A stretch of DNA of 64,000 nt from NCBI RefSeq assembly GCF_013363995.1, contig NZ_JABWGO010000002.1, positions 930,001 to 994,000 of the forward strand. Direction: 5' to 3'. The notes beneath the pieces are model-generated. The model was not told the origin of the DNA. It did no database searches and saw nothing but the letters and a program-made list of their open reading frames with translations. This DNA comes from Nonomuraea rhodomycinica (GTDB lineage Bacteria; Actinomycetota; Actinomycetes; Streptosporangiales; Streptosporangiaceae). Below are positions 33,701 to 42,605 of this stretch, piece after piece. Both the position numbers and the translations under genes were made by a program. Numbering within the stretch: position 1 is the stretch's first letter; every line of letters begins with the position of its first letter.

Positions 33701-36175
33701 TCAGCCGCCCGCCATCCCCCATTTCCCGGCGGCGTCGCCGAGAGGGGTCCCGCAGGCGAAGCCGAGGAGAGGGCTGTGCCTGCCCCCGGGACGGAACTCG
33801 GGCAGCGGGACGCCCCACGGCACCAGCCCGCCGAAGATGGACCCGACCAGGCCGAGCTCTCCCGCGGCCAGCCACATGCTGTGGGCGGCCACCCCGGCCT
33901 GGTGCAGCACCAACCGGTGCGCGTGGCTTCCGCCCCGGGCCACCTGGGGGAGGTCGCACGTGACCACGGTGATCAGCGCTCCGTCGGCGAACTCGTCCTG
34001 CAGCAGCCACTCCCGGGCGGGCGGCAACGGCGCGAGCGGGTGGAGCGCGCCGCCGTCGGGACGCACCTCGTAGAGGCCGGGCGCCAGCCCCTCGACCGCG
34101 TAGACGGCGGCCAGCAGCCGGATCCCGGGCACCAGCGGCCCGGTCGCGAGCGCCCGCCGGGCGGCGGCCGGCGCGCGCAGCACGCCCGCCATGGCCTCCT
34201 GGGAGATGCCGTCCGCCCCGAAGAACCTGGTGGACTGGCGCCGGTTCAGGAACTCCATCGGCTCCATCACGGCCGGGCCCGCCGGCGGCACGGCGATGCC
34301 GGGCCCGCTCGTGCCGGCCGGGTCCTCGGTGAGGCGGGTCCCGCCGTGCCCCGGCGCGTGCGAGCGTCCGATGAGCTCTTCGACGATCTCGCGTACCCGG
34401 AAGGGAGCGCCCGCGCGTGTGCGCGGCGCGTCACCGGACGACTCGGTCCGGCCGCCGAGGCCCGTCGCGGCGGCCGCCCGCCGCGCCGCCTCCAGGGCGG
34501 CGGCGTCGCGCTCACCGCGGCCGAGCGCGAGCACCGCGGTGATCGGGGTCTGCTGGGGGTCGACGTCGAGCAGGTCGGCCAGCAGGCCGTCGTCCCAGGT
34601 GTCGGCGGCCGTGACCGTGACCCCCATGCCCTGGGCGAGGCGGGCGAGCTGCCAGGTCGCGACCCCCGCGTCCGCGTTCACGATCTTGTAGCCGAAGTTG
34701 TGGTACTTCTCCATGAGTTTGAAGGCGTCGCCGGTCAGGACGACCAGGGCGTCCAGCGGCGCCCCGGGCAGGTTCACCACCTCGCCGATCTGTTCGGCGC
34801 CCACGCCGGTGAGGCCGCGCAGCAGCGCGTTGGTGACGCCGTCGTACACGTGCACGACCGGGTCGAGGTCGAGTCCGTTGCCCGCCGCCGGCAGCACGAA
34901 CGCGGTGGGGGAGCCGAGGTTGCCCCCCGTGGGCGCCCAGCGTCGGCGCGCCGGCGGGCTGGCCGGCGAGCCGGACAGCACCTCCCGCACGCCGAACGCG
35001 TGGTGCAGCAGGGCCAGCAGGTCCGGGTCGGCGGACTCGGCCGTCGGCCAGTCGCGGACCCGGTCGAGGAACGCCAGCTCCACGTTGGCCATGCTGTAGT
35101 GCTTCTGGTGCGTGCTGCTGGCGATGTAACGCCGGGGCGGCTGGGTGACCTCCTGCTCGAAGGCCACCACGGCGAGATCGTCCTCCTCCAGCGGCTTGGT
35201 TCCCGGCAGGCACATCGAGCAGCCGGGCAGCTGGACGAACATCTCCTCCTCGCACGTCCACGCCTCGAAGTCGACCACGGTCACGGCCGACTCGCCATAG
35301 AGCTCCTGGACGCCGCCGGCGAGCCGGCACACCTGGTTGCCGAGGAGGCCGGCCAGGAAGTCGCCGTGCCAGGGCGGGAGCTCGACGGCGGCCCGGGTCC
35401 TGGGCAGGCTCTGCTGTGCCCGGTAGCAGTGCAGGCAGCCGGACCAGCCGTTCTCGAAGACCGGGCTGATCCGCGCCGCCCCCGAACCGGTGAGCGAGAC
35501 GAGGAACCATCGGCCGGAGCCCGCGCGCACCCGGTCGTCGAAGGGCACCAGGCCGTCCAGATCCATGGTGCCGTCGTCGATGACGACGGCGATCGAGGAG
35601 GGTGGCAGCTCGCCGGCCTCGTCGAGGTCCCGCTCGGTCACCGAGGCGACGCCGTCGGCGGTCAGCGCGCCGGCCAGCGCCGAGCGCAGCGCCGACGGCC
35701 GGCCGAGCACCAGCGCCGGCGTGGCGGCCAGGCCGAGCGCCGCCCGCACGCCGGACGGCCGGTTCCTGGTGGAGCTCACATTCCTGCTGAGATAGGTCAC
35801 CACACGCCTCGGCACGGAGGTCTGCCGCAGCAGGTCCGCGCCGTCGGGGTCGCCGCCGCACTCCAGCACCCCGCAGGAGTACAGCAGGGCCAGAGCGGTC
35901 TCGACCGTCCGCGAGTCCGGCAGGCCGAGATGGGCGGCGACCTCGGCATGCGTACGTTCGCCGTCCAGCGCCTGGAGCAGCCGCCGGGTGAACGGGACAT
36001 GGCGGCCGCCGAACAGCTGGGGCGTCGGCGTGCCCTCCACCAGCAGCCCGCCGTCGCCCACGTCGGCGAACACCAGGCCGTCGACGACCTTGAGCCGCTC
36101 GGGCAGGGAGAGCTGCGGGTCCTTGGCCATGGCGGCGGAGATGCGCCGCGCGTCCATGGGGCTCTCGGTGTTCAC
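33701..36175 (-). CDS. F-protein-like domain fused to SagB-type azoline dehydrogenase
   Basis: The GTG start at 36175 overlaps the previous stop (GTGA) and follows GAGGAGG, giving 824 residues. Residues about 25-110 are a winged-helix/leader-recognition-like region. Residues about 120-320 resemble the degenerate E1/ocin-ThiF fold, with zinc-type pairs CLHC and CSMC. The C-terminal half is SagB-type: one module with STHQKHYSMANVELAF to NADAGVATWQLARLA, and a nitroreductase-like module starting MEPMEFLNRRQSTRFFG and ending HQAGVAAHSMWLAAGELGL. SagB enzymes use FMN to oxidise azolines to azoles. This fusion would bind the leader and oxidise the core. Last gene of the operon. Confidence 0.85.
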   Translation of the reverse strand: MNTESPMDARRISAAMAKDPQLSLPERLKVVDGLVFADVGDGGLLVEGTPTPQLFGGRHVPFTRRLLQALDGERTHAEVAAHLGLPDSRTVETALALLYSCGVLECGGDPDGADLLRQTSVPRRVVTYLSRNVSSTRNRPSGVRAALGLAATPALVLGRPSALRSALAGALTADGVASVTERDLDEAGELPPSSIAVVIDDGTMDLDGLVPFDDRVRAGSGRWFLVSLTGSGAARISPVFENGWSGCLHCYRAQQSLPRTRAAVELPPWHGDFLAGLLGNQVCRLAGGVQELYGESAVTVVDFEAWTCEEEMFVQLPGCSMCLPGTKPLEEDDLAVVAFEQEVTQPPRRYIASSTHQKHYSMANVELAFLDRVRDWPTAESADPDLLALLHHAFGVREVLSGSPASPPARRRWAPTGGNLGSPTAFVLPAAGNGLDLDPVVHVYDGVTNALLRGLTGVGAEQIGEVVNLPGAPLDALVVLTGDAFKLMEKYHNFGYKIVNADAGVATWQLARLAQGMGVTVTAADTWDDGLLADLLDVDPQQTPITAVLALGRGERDAAALEAARRAAAATGLGGRTESSGDAPRTRAGAPFRVREIVEELIGRSHAPGHGGTRLTEDPAGTSGPGIAVPPAGPAVMEPMEFLNRRQSTRFFGADGISQEAMAGVLRAPAAARRALATGPLVPGIRLLAAVYAVEGLAPGLYEVRPDGGALHPLAPLPPAREWLLQDEFADGALITVVTCDLPQVARGGSHAHRLVLHQAGVAAHSMWLAAGELGLVGSIFGGLVPWGVPLPEFRPGGRHSPLLGFACGTPLGDAAGKWGMAGG

Positions 36176-36834
36176 GCGTCCTCCTCGGCTGGGGCGCCCG
36201 CACGGGCGAGATGGTCCGACAGCTCCCGCCATGACGCGTCACGCCTCGCCCCGGCCCCCGCCCGGGGGTAGCAGCGGGCGCAACCGTGCACACCGGTGGT
36301 TCTTCCTTCGGTGACCTGGGGCTTGACCAGGCTCACCGTGCGGTACGCGCCGTGGGCCGACTCGCCCGCGCGCACGGCGCTCAGCCCCCACTGGGCGAGC
36401 CCGGCGGCCAGCAGCGTATGGGACGACAGATGCCCCTCGGGGCCCGCCGCGTCGCGCCGGTAGAAGTCGTACAGGCCCTGGAACGACTCGCCGATGCTCC
36501 AGTTCTGCACCGAACGCGCCTCGAAGCAGGCGGCGCACGCTCCCGTGCCGCCCGGCAGCAGGATCGGGCCGCAGCGGAGCCTGCGGGTCTCGTGGACGAC
36601 GGGAACCAGCGCCGCTCCCCAGGACGCGACGATGTCGCCGACCCTGACGAGCAGGTGCGGATCGTGCCGGGACGTCACGAGGACGTACGCGCCGGCCGGG
36701 CGCAGCAGGCTGGTGTCCACGTGCACGCCCTGCGCGAAGAGCGAGGGCGAGGCGTCCACCCCTTCCCGCCGGGTGAGCGACGTCGCGACGTCGGCCGCGA
36801 ACGGCCCGACGGCGATGACGTGAGTCGAGGTCAT
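36172..36834 (-). CDS. ThiF/F-like TOMM precursor leader-binding protein
   Basis: The 220-residue protein shows a short Rossmann-like fold with two zinc-type CxxC pairs (GACAACFEARSVQNWS and HGCARCYPRAG). This is the layout of ocin-ThiF/F proteins, which hold the leader peptide and present the core to the YcaO enzyme. The ATP-adenylation site of true E1 enzymes is missing, as in that family. It starts after AAGGAG, 10 bases from the YcaO stop, and ends in a GTGA overlap with the F-SagB fusion. It may form a complex with that fusion, which carries a related domain. Confidence 0.78.
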   Translation of the reverse strand: MTSTHVIAVGPFAADVATSLTRREGVDASPSLFAQGVHVDTSLLRPAGAYVLVTSRHDPHLLVRVGDIVASWGAALVPVVHETRRLRCGPILLPGGTGACAACFEARSVQNWSIGESFQGLYDFYRRDAAGPEGHLSSHTLLAAGLAQWGLSAVRAGESAHGAYRTVSLVKPQVTEGRTTGVHGCARCYPRAGAGARRDASWRELSDHLARAGAPAEEDA

Positions 36835-36844
36835 CTGCCTCTCC

Positions 36845-38179
36845 TTAGGCGAATGGCTGCGGCCACGGGTTGATGTCGGACTCCGAGCGCGGGCCGTGCC
36901 CCATGCGTTCCGGCGCCGCGTACAGGCGCGGGGTGCCCAGGTATCTGGCCCGGTGGAGGAAGCTGAGCGGCATGAGCTCGGGGACGAGGACCCGCACCAC
37001 CCGCAGGCCCACGGACCTGGCCTCGTCGGAGGTGACGTCCACCGCGTAGGCCGTGCAGCCGCGCTCCGCGAGCCTGCCCAGCACCCATGCCAGCCGTTCG
37101 CGCGCGGAGTCCGGCACGTCGGGCGCCATGCTCGACAGCGTGCGCCGTCCGGGCGAGCCGAGCAGGAAGTCGAAGGCGTGGCGCCGCTCGGCGACCGCCA
37201 TGTGCACCGCTCCGTCGAAGACGGCGCCGAACTCGTCCAGCGGCTTGTCGTGCGGCTTCTGGTACTGCATGGACAGCCGGCCCGACGACGACTCCCGCAT
37301 GACCTTCGCGACGGCCCGCCTGGGGTCGAGGTCGGTCGCGCACATCACGTACGTGTGCACCCTGGTCGACTGCGGGTCGACGTCCACGCTGTAGACGGTC
37401 GGGATGCCGAGGTCGGTGGTGGCGTCGAAATGCCACGTCCGCAGGCCGGCGCGCTCGGCCATGGCTGTGGCGCGATCCAGCTCCGGGGTGGTGACGTCCA
37501 GCTCGATCCGCGGCAGGGGCAGCCGCTGGAGCCAGGTGAGGGTGAGGCTGTCGCGTTCGACGCATTCGAGCGCCGCCGACAGCAGCGCCTCGTCGTAGTC
37601 GAAGTGCGCCGCGGTCCCCGTGGAGATGGGCAGCCAGAAGCGCTCGGCCCGGCTGACGAAGGGGATGTGGAGGTAGACCATCACGGCGGGGACCCAGCAC
37701 GGCCGGCCGTCCATCAGGTTCACGCCGCGCACCCAGCGCATCGGCGCCGCGGGGTCCGGCGCGACGAGGGGGCAGGCGGGGTGCGCCAGTTCCTCGGCCG
37801 AGCACCTCGGGACGGTGTCCAGGTCAAGCGCCTCCCGGCCCAGGTTGCGGCCGGTGTCCCAGATGAACTGCTCGTTGTCCCATACGCAGCTGGAGTAGCG
37901 TTCGACCGCCTCCACCGCGGCCGTCAGCCGCGCCGGGTCGTCGGTCAGCCCCGTGCCGGCGCCGTCCATGCCCGCCCAGGTGAGGGGGAGAGGCGCGTCG
38001 ACGCGGCCCGGCAGCAGCGAGGCGGGATTCCCCATGGACGCGGTGTAGATGGGGAAGCGATGGCGCCCCGTCATCCGCGGGATCCGGGTGACGATGTTGA
38101 CGAGCCCGGCCCGTCCGTCGATGAGCGGGCCGAGCGCCTGGAAGGCGGCCGCCTCATCGCGCGGTCGCTGACCGATCAT
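36845..38179 (-). CDS. YcaO-domain cyclodehydratase (azoline-forming)
   Basis: The ATG at 38179 with GAGGAGG upstream gives 444 residues. ATP-binding acidic motifs are visible at residues 90-97 (EAVERYSS) and 204-216 (ALECVERDSLTLTW), plus a later DLDPRRAVAKVMRESSSGR. The C-terminus ends WPQPFA, the proline-containing tail important in azoline-forming YcaO proteins. It backbone-phosphorylates peptide amides so that Cys, Ser or Thr side chains cyclise to thiazolines and oxazolines. It stands alone, so it needs a leader-binding partner, supplied by the next two genes. It overlaps the elimination-protein gene by 26 bases. Confidence 0.92.
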   Translation of the reverse strand: MIGQRPRDEAAAFQALGPLIDGRAGLVNIVTRIPRMTGRHRFPIYTASMGNPASLLPGRVDAPLPLTWAGMDGAGTGLTDDPARLTAAVEAVERYSSCVWDNEQFIWDTGRNLGREALDLDTVPRCSAEELAHPACPLVAPDPAAPMRWVRGVNLMDGRPCWVPAVMVYLHIPFVSRAERFWLPISTGTAAHFDYDEALLSAALECVERDSLTLTWLQRLPLPRIELDVTTPELDRATAMAERAGLRTWHFDATTDLGIPTVYSVDVDPQSTRVHTYVMCATDLDPRRAVAKVMRESSSGRLSMQYQKPHDKPLDEFGAVFDGAVHMAVAERRHAFDFLLGSPGRRTLSSMAPDVPDSARERLAWVLGRLAERGCTAYAVDVTSDEARSVGLRVVRVLVPELMPLSFLHRARYLGTPRLYAAPERMGHGPRSESDINPWPQPFA

Positions 38180-39020
38180 GTGTCTCCTCCTCATGGGCGC
38201 CGCCGAGCACGGCGGCGAGAACGGCTTCCTCGCCCGGCGGCACCCCCAGCCGGTTGTTGTGCAGGTGCACCAGATGGAAGACCCACTGCCAGGGCGTGAG
38301 CGGGACCCCGCGCCCGGCCGCCCGGCGGGCCGTCGCGCCGACCGCCGCGCCGAACTCCTCGGCGGCCCGCCGCTCGCGTTCGGGCAGCGCGGCGGACGTC
38401 AGCGCGGGGGCGAGCCGCTCCGCGGCCTCGATCGCGGCGGCGCGCCTCGCCGGCGAACCGTCCTCGTCCCGCCCGGTCCAGTACCAGAGGTACTTCGACC
38501 AGAAGGCCCGGTCCATGCCGGGAACGGTGTGCCGCACGGCGCTGGTCATCGCCAGCGTGGCCAGCGCCGAGCGCTGCTCGGGCGAGAGGTCCGTCTCCAT
38601 GGCCCGGACGGCGATCGCGCTGGAGAGCATGAACTGCTCCTCGGCCACGCGCACGCCGGCGCTCCCGCCGTAGCGGCGGAGCTCCGGCTCGTAGAGCCGT
38701 ACGTCGACGCCCTCCCAGTAGTCGAGCACCGGCGACCCCGGCAGCCGGGCGTAGGTCCGGCCGCCCGTGGCGCGCGCCGCGTCGAGGAAGGCGGGGAAGC
38801 CGCCGGTCAGCTGCTCGTAGACGCGGTCCAGCAGCGGGTACGCGCCGTGGACCCGCAACCTGACGTGCGGCCCGCCACTGTCCATGAACCGCAGGAAGAA
38901 CCAGCGTCCCCCGCCGTCGTCCACCAGGTCGCGGGCGGGCGGCACGAGCTCGCGGACCACCTGGTCCAGCCGCTCGAAGGCGCCCGGGTAGATCGCGCAG
39001 TACAGCCAGGAGGTCGTCAT
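38154..39020 (-). CDS. LanB C-terminal-type glutamate-elimination protein (thiopeptide-type, SpaB_C)
   Basis: The 288-residue protein starts MTTSWLYCAIYPGAFERLDQ and contains RWFFLRFMDSGGPHVRLRV, the hallmark of the SpaB_C/thiopeptide-type bacteriocin domain, and ends with a conserved HLVHLHNNRLGV segment. In split LanB systems (GodG-like) this domain removes glutamate from glutamyl-Ser/Thr, leaving dehydroalanine or dehydrobutyrine. The related pyridine synthases share this fold, so the alternative role of a [4+2] cyclase cannot be excluded by fold alone. But it is the only such protein here and elimination is essential. It overlaps the upstream gene by ATGA. Confidence 0.85.
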   Translation of the reverse strand: MTTSWLYCAIYPGAFERLDQVVRELVPPARDLVDDGGGRWFFLRFMDSGGPHVRLRVHGAYPLLDRVYEQLTGGFPAFLDAARATGGRTYARLPGSPVLDYWEGVDVRLYEPELRRYGGSAGVRVAEEQFMLSSAIAVRAMETDLSPEQRSALATLAMTSAVRHTVPGMDRAFWSKYLWYWTGRDEDGSPARRAAAIEAAERLAPALTSAALPERERRAAEEFGAAVGATARRAAGRGVPLTPWQWVFHLVHLHNNRLGVPPGEEAVLAAVLGGAHEEETHDRSATAR

Positions 39021-41443
39021 CCGCGCGCACCCCAGCTGAGGTGGGCGACGTACTCCGTCATCCGCGGCGAGCCGTCGATCAGGACGGAGTCGCGGCCGGC
39101 GGCCGGCAGGGCCTCCTCCATCACCAGGATGTCCTCCTCGGTCAGCGAATCCAGGAGCGCGGACAGGGACAGCGGGACGGAGGCGGACAGCCACAGGGGC
39201 TTGCGGCCCTTGGCGTACAGGTCGGGCACGGCGCCGCCCCTGCGGACGAAGACCTGGTCGGGCAGGCCGTGCTCGGCCGCCCAGCTCCGGTAGGCGGCGA
39301 AGGTCCCGGCCATGGTCGGCCTCCTGATCGCCGCCAGGAGCTCCGCGGCGGGCACGGCCCAGTGGGCCCGGCGGACCAGCACCGGCCCGAGGCGTTCGCG
39401 CGGGCGGTGCACCACGCGGTCGATCCCCTCCAGGCGCAGCATCGTGGCGCTCGTCCCGCCCGCCTCGGGGGCGGCGCAGAACCACGGGCTGGCGATGGTG
39501 GACAGGACGTTGGCCACTCCCTTCAGCATGCGACGCGGGACCAGGCCCGAGTAGAAGGGGACGACCGGGCCGGTCGCGTCCTCGACGACGAGCGTTCCGG
39601 TGGCCTGGTCCAGCCGGACGCGCAACTGCTCCAGCGACACGAACCCGCCCTTGGGCGCCAGGCCGCCGCCGAGGTCGAGCGGCCGCGCGCGGCCCGCGCA
39701 GCGCGCCTGGATGGGGTTCCAGTCCGTGGCCACCGTCAGTTCGAGCGGGCGCGAGCCGGAGGGCGTCAGGTGGGCCAGCCACGCGTCGAGCGGCCCGGTG
39801 AGCACGTCCGGCTCGAACAGCGCCCTGAAGCGGGCCGCGATGCCGCCGACGCCGTCCATGATCTGGTTGACCACGATCACGCGTTCGCCGTCCTCCAGCG
39901 TGGCCGCCTGGAACAGGACGGAGAAGGCGGGCAGGAGCGTGGAGGGCCCCGGGCGGACGTCCACCGGCGGCTCGTCGAGCAGCCTGACGTCGAGGTTGTC
40001 GAGCAGGTGCGGGCCCGGTGTGGCCAGGTAGCGCGCGAGGAAGGCGGGCAGCGGCAGCCAGTCGTGCCCGGGCGCCACGTGCTGCCGCCAGAAGCGCAGG
40101 GACGCCGCGTACTGCGGCAGCACCTGCAGGACGGAGGCCAGCCGGCGGCCGTACACGGACAGCGCCTCGCCGACCCACTCGGGCAGCGGGGGCAGGGGCT
40201 GGGCGCGGACCACGTCCTCGCGCACGGACAGCTCGGGCACCCGGGGTGAGGTGGCCGTCGCGGTGGCCTCGTCGAGGTCGCGAGCCCGCCCGGCGAGCCG
40301 GCGGGCGATCGCCGCGCGCTCGCGCGGCTCCGCGTCCGGCAGCCGCCGCAGGTCCTCGCCGATGGCCGACAGTCCCTCCGCGAACGGCGTCCCGTGGGGC
40401 GCCAGGCCGGCGACGGCATCGTGCGCGTCGTAGGCGCCCGTGGGCCACGCCGACTCCCCGCGGATCAGGCCCGCGTCGGTCAGCCGGGCCACGCGGGTCC
40501 ACGGCGCGGCGGGGTCGTCCTCGCGCAGGCGGGCCAGCACGGCCGACCCCGGGGTTCCGCCGCCCGGCAGCGTCACTTCGTGGGCGTGCTCGGCCGCGCC
40601 GGTCAGGACGTCCTCGCGCCAGAAGAAGCCGTTGGTCCGGGTGTGGAAGTAGCTGGAGCGGACGAGGCGGTCGTCGCCGATGCGGGCGGGAGGATGGAAG
40701 CGCGCGCCGCGTCCGGCGTCCTCGCGGGCCTGGAGCCGCTGGAGCAGCCGGAAGTAGAGCGGGTGCGGAAGCGAGGCGACCGCCCGGTAGGAGCCGGACT
40801 CGGCGTCGCCCGGCGGCGCGCCCTCCCCGATGGAGCACACCGCCACGGGGCTCAGCCAGCCCAGCGGGCTCGTCTTGACGGCCGCCCTGACCAAGTAGTT
40901 GAACAACGTCCGCGCGAGCCTGCGGCCCTGCTTCGATCCGCCGTGCACGGCGTCGGGGCGCGCCGCCGCCGCCAGGATCTCCGGCGCCGCCACCGACAGC
41001 GCCCGGGCCAGGGCGCCGTCGCCGGCCTGCTTGGCGAGCACCGCGTACGAGGCGGCCAGCTCGGACTCGAGCGTCGTCTCGTAGCGCGCCGCCGCGGCCG
41101 CCGACCGCTCCCGCAGCTCCCGCCACGCGGCGAAGCCGGGGCCGAGGCGCGCGACGACGCGCTCCAGCGCGGCGCCCGCCGGGCGGGGCGGGCGGCCGTT
41201 GTGGATGTCCCGGCGCAGCCTGATCGCCACCCGCCGGTCCTCGTCGGGCAGCGCCGGGATCAGGGCGTACAGCTCCTCGCTGAGCCGCCCGGCGAGCGCG
41301 TCGAGCCGGCGCGTGAGCGCGTCAGCCTCGTCGAGCGCGGACAGCGCGCCGTCGGCGCGGAACTCCAGCAGGGTGCTCGCCGCGGTGCCCGACAGGCGTA
41401 CCAGGACGAAGGGCGCGATCGTGGCCTGTTCGCTGACCTGCAT
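39017..41443 (-). CDS. LanB N-terminal-type dehydratase (tRNA-Glu-dependent glutamylation)
   Basis: The 808-residue protein is a Lant_dehydr_N-type enzyme: APFVLVRLSGTAASTL at the start, RRLARTLFNYLVRAAVKTSPLGWLSPV, FHPPARIGDDRLVRSSYFHTRTNGFFWRE, and LTVATDWNPIQARCAGR downstream. It transfers glutamate from glutamyl-tRNA to Ser and Thr of the precursor, the first step of dehydration. The ATG at 41443 sits beside GGAGG and two bases from the previous stop. The elimination domain is split off into the next gene, as in goadsporin and thiopeptide clusters. Confidence 0.9.
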   Translation of the reverse strand: MQVSEQATIAPFVLVRLSGTAASTLLEFRADGALSALDEADALTRRLDALAGRLSEELYALIPALPDEDRRVAIRLRRDIHNGRPPRPAGAALERVVARLGPGFAAWRELRERSAAAAARYETTLESELAASYAVLAKQAGDGALARALSVAAPEILAAAARPDAVHGGSKQGRRLARTLFNYLVRAAVKTSPLGWLSPVAVCSIGEGAPPGDAESGSYRAVASLPHPLYFRLLQRLQAREDAGRGARFHPPARIGDDRLVRSSYFHTRTNGFFWREDVLTGAAEHAHEVTLPGGGTPGSAVLARLREDDPAAPWTRVARLTDAGLIRGESAWPTGAYDAHDAVAGLAPHGTPFAEGLSAIGEDLRRLPDAEPRERAAIARRLAGRARDLDEATATATSPRVPELSVREDVVRAQPLPPLPEWVGEALSVYGRRLASVLQVLPQYAASLRFWRQHVAPGHDWLPLPAFLARYLATPGPHLLDNLDVRLLDEPPVDVRPGPSTLLPAFSVLFQAATLEDGERVIVVNQIMDGVGGIAARFRALFEPDVLTGPLDAWLAHLTPSGSRPLELTVATDWNPIQARCAGRARPLDLGGGLAPKGGFVSLEQLRVRLDQATGTLVVEDATGPVVPFYSGLVPRRMLKGVANVLSTIASPWFCAAPEAGGTSATMLRLEGIDRVVHRPRERLGPVLVRRAHWAVPAAELLAAIRRPTMAGTFAAYRSWAAEHGLPDQVFVRRGGAVPDLYAKGRKPLWLSASVPLSLSALLDSLTEEDILVMEEALPAAGRDSVLIDGSPRMTEYVAHLSWGARG

Positions 41444-41445
41444 CC

Positions 41446-42552
41446 CTAGCCTCCGACAGCGGTGAAGAGACGGCCCACCAGCAGGACGAGCACCCCCAGA
41501 TAGCCGAGGGCCAGGACGCCGTAGCACACGTAGAGCCGGCGCAGCCAGGGCCCGGCCACGTTCCTGCGGTCCCGGGTGAGCAGATAGGTGATCGCCCTGC
41601 GGCGGAACGCGTGGTGGCCGGTGGCCGCCTCGAGCGCGTGGAGCCCGTCGCTGGGCATGAAGGGATTGAGATTGTGCAGCAGGGCCAGCAGCAGCGCGTT
41701 GGCCACCGCGGCGGCGAGGGCGCGGACCCCGGGATCGTCCGCCGTGAGGGCGATCGCCCCCGCGATGCCGCTGTTGACCACGTCCACGACGGGGCCGGCC
41801 ATGGTGATCGCCAGCAGCGACGCCCGTCCGGGCAGCCGGTAGGCGTGGGAGCGGTCGACGTAGGGCCGGGGCAGGATCCCGAAGAAGAAGGCGACGCCGA
41901 CCTCGCGCACGACGACGCCGTAGTGGCGGCAGGCGAGGTAGTGGCCGAGTTCGTGGATCGCCAGGTGCGCGACGAGGATGAGCGGGAGCAGCGCCGCGGC
42001 CAGGCCGAGCGGCGCCGTGCCGGTCCGGTGCGTGACCGCCAGCGCGGCCATGGTGATCGACAGGGTGACCACCAGCGCGAGGACGGTGAGGAGCGCGTTC
42101 CTCGTCAGCGGACGCAGCGGCGCGCGTGGCCGGGGCGCCCGCGGCGCGGAGGTGTCGCGCAGCAGGACCAGCCGCGGCATGGGGATGTCCGCCAGCGCGC
42201 GGGCGAGGCGGCCGCGGCGCTCGGCCCGCACCGGCTCGACGTTGAGCACCCCGAGGCCGCGAAGCTCCGACAAGAACCGCGACACCGTTTCCTCGGCCCT
42301 CGTCAATGGCACCTGGAAGCGGTCGGAGATGTCCTGCGAGAGCTCGTGCGGCGACACGCTCTCGCGCAGCCGCGGAATCAGCAGCCGCGAACTCCGGCCG
42401 AGTTGGAAATATTTCCCCGAATCACTGTCGAACAGCAGGACGCCGTTTTCGTCTTCCGCGCAGACTTCTATTCCCGACGCCAGGGAGACCGGGAGGTCCC
42501 AGGCCAAGGAGGCGTCGTCGGCCCGTCGGAGCGAGCCGTCGTGGCGCGCCAT
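41446..42552 (-). CDS. PqqD-like domain fused to M50 (site-2-type) membrane metalloprotease
   Basis: The 368-residue protein has a PqqD-like winged-helix N-terminus (residues about 20-105: GKYFQLGRSSRLLIPRLRE). After a basic linker, transmembrane helices carry HELGH at residues 200-204 and the second zinc-ligand region NPFMPSDG near residue 309. These are the marks of intramembrane M50 peptidases of the peptide zinc metalloprotease (YydH-like) type. PqqD-like domains bind RiPP leaders. It lies directly after the precursor gene, so leader removal at the membrane is likely, and export or immunity is an alternative. GGGAGG precedes the ATG. Confidence 0.85.
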   Translation of the reverse strand: MARHDGSLRRADDASLAWDLPVSLASGIEVCAEDENGVLLFDSDSGKYFQLGRSSRLLIPRLRESVSPHELSQDISDRFQVPLTRAEETVSRFLSELRGLGVLNVEPVRAERRGRLARALADIPMPRLVLLRDTSAPRAPRPRAPLRPLTRNALLTVLALVVTLSITMAALAVTHRTGTAPLGLAAALLPLILVAHLAIHELGHYLACRHYGVVVREVGVAFFFGILPRPYVDRSHAYRLPGRASLLAITMAGPVVDVVNSGIAGAIALTADDPGVRALAAAVANALLLALLHNLNPFMPSDGLHALEAATGHHAFRRRAITYLLTRDRRNVAGPWLRRLYVCYGVLALGYLGVLVLLVGRLFTAVGG

Positions 42553-42605
42553 GGATCCTGGGACCTCCCTTGCTCATGAATCAGACGTGGTCAGCCGTAC
42601 GGAAA

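Noticed and set aside
38154..39020. A thiopeptide pyridine synthase
   Set aside because: Only one SpaB_C-fold protein is present and elimination needs it; the single-Cys core also does not look like a thiopeptide.
38191..39030. A 279-residue minus-strand frame over the elimination-protein gene
   Set aside because: The overlapping frame at 38154-39020 has the SpaB_C signature and ATGA coupling; this one is an Arg/Ala-rich shadow.
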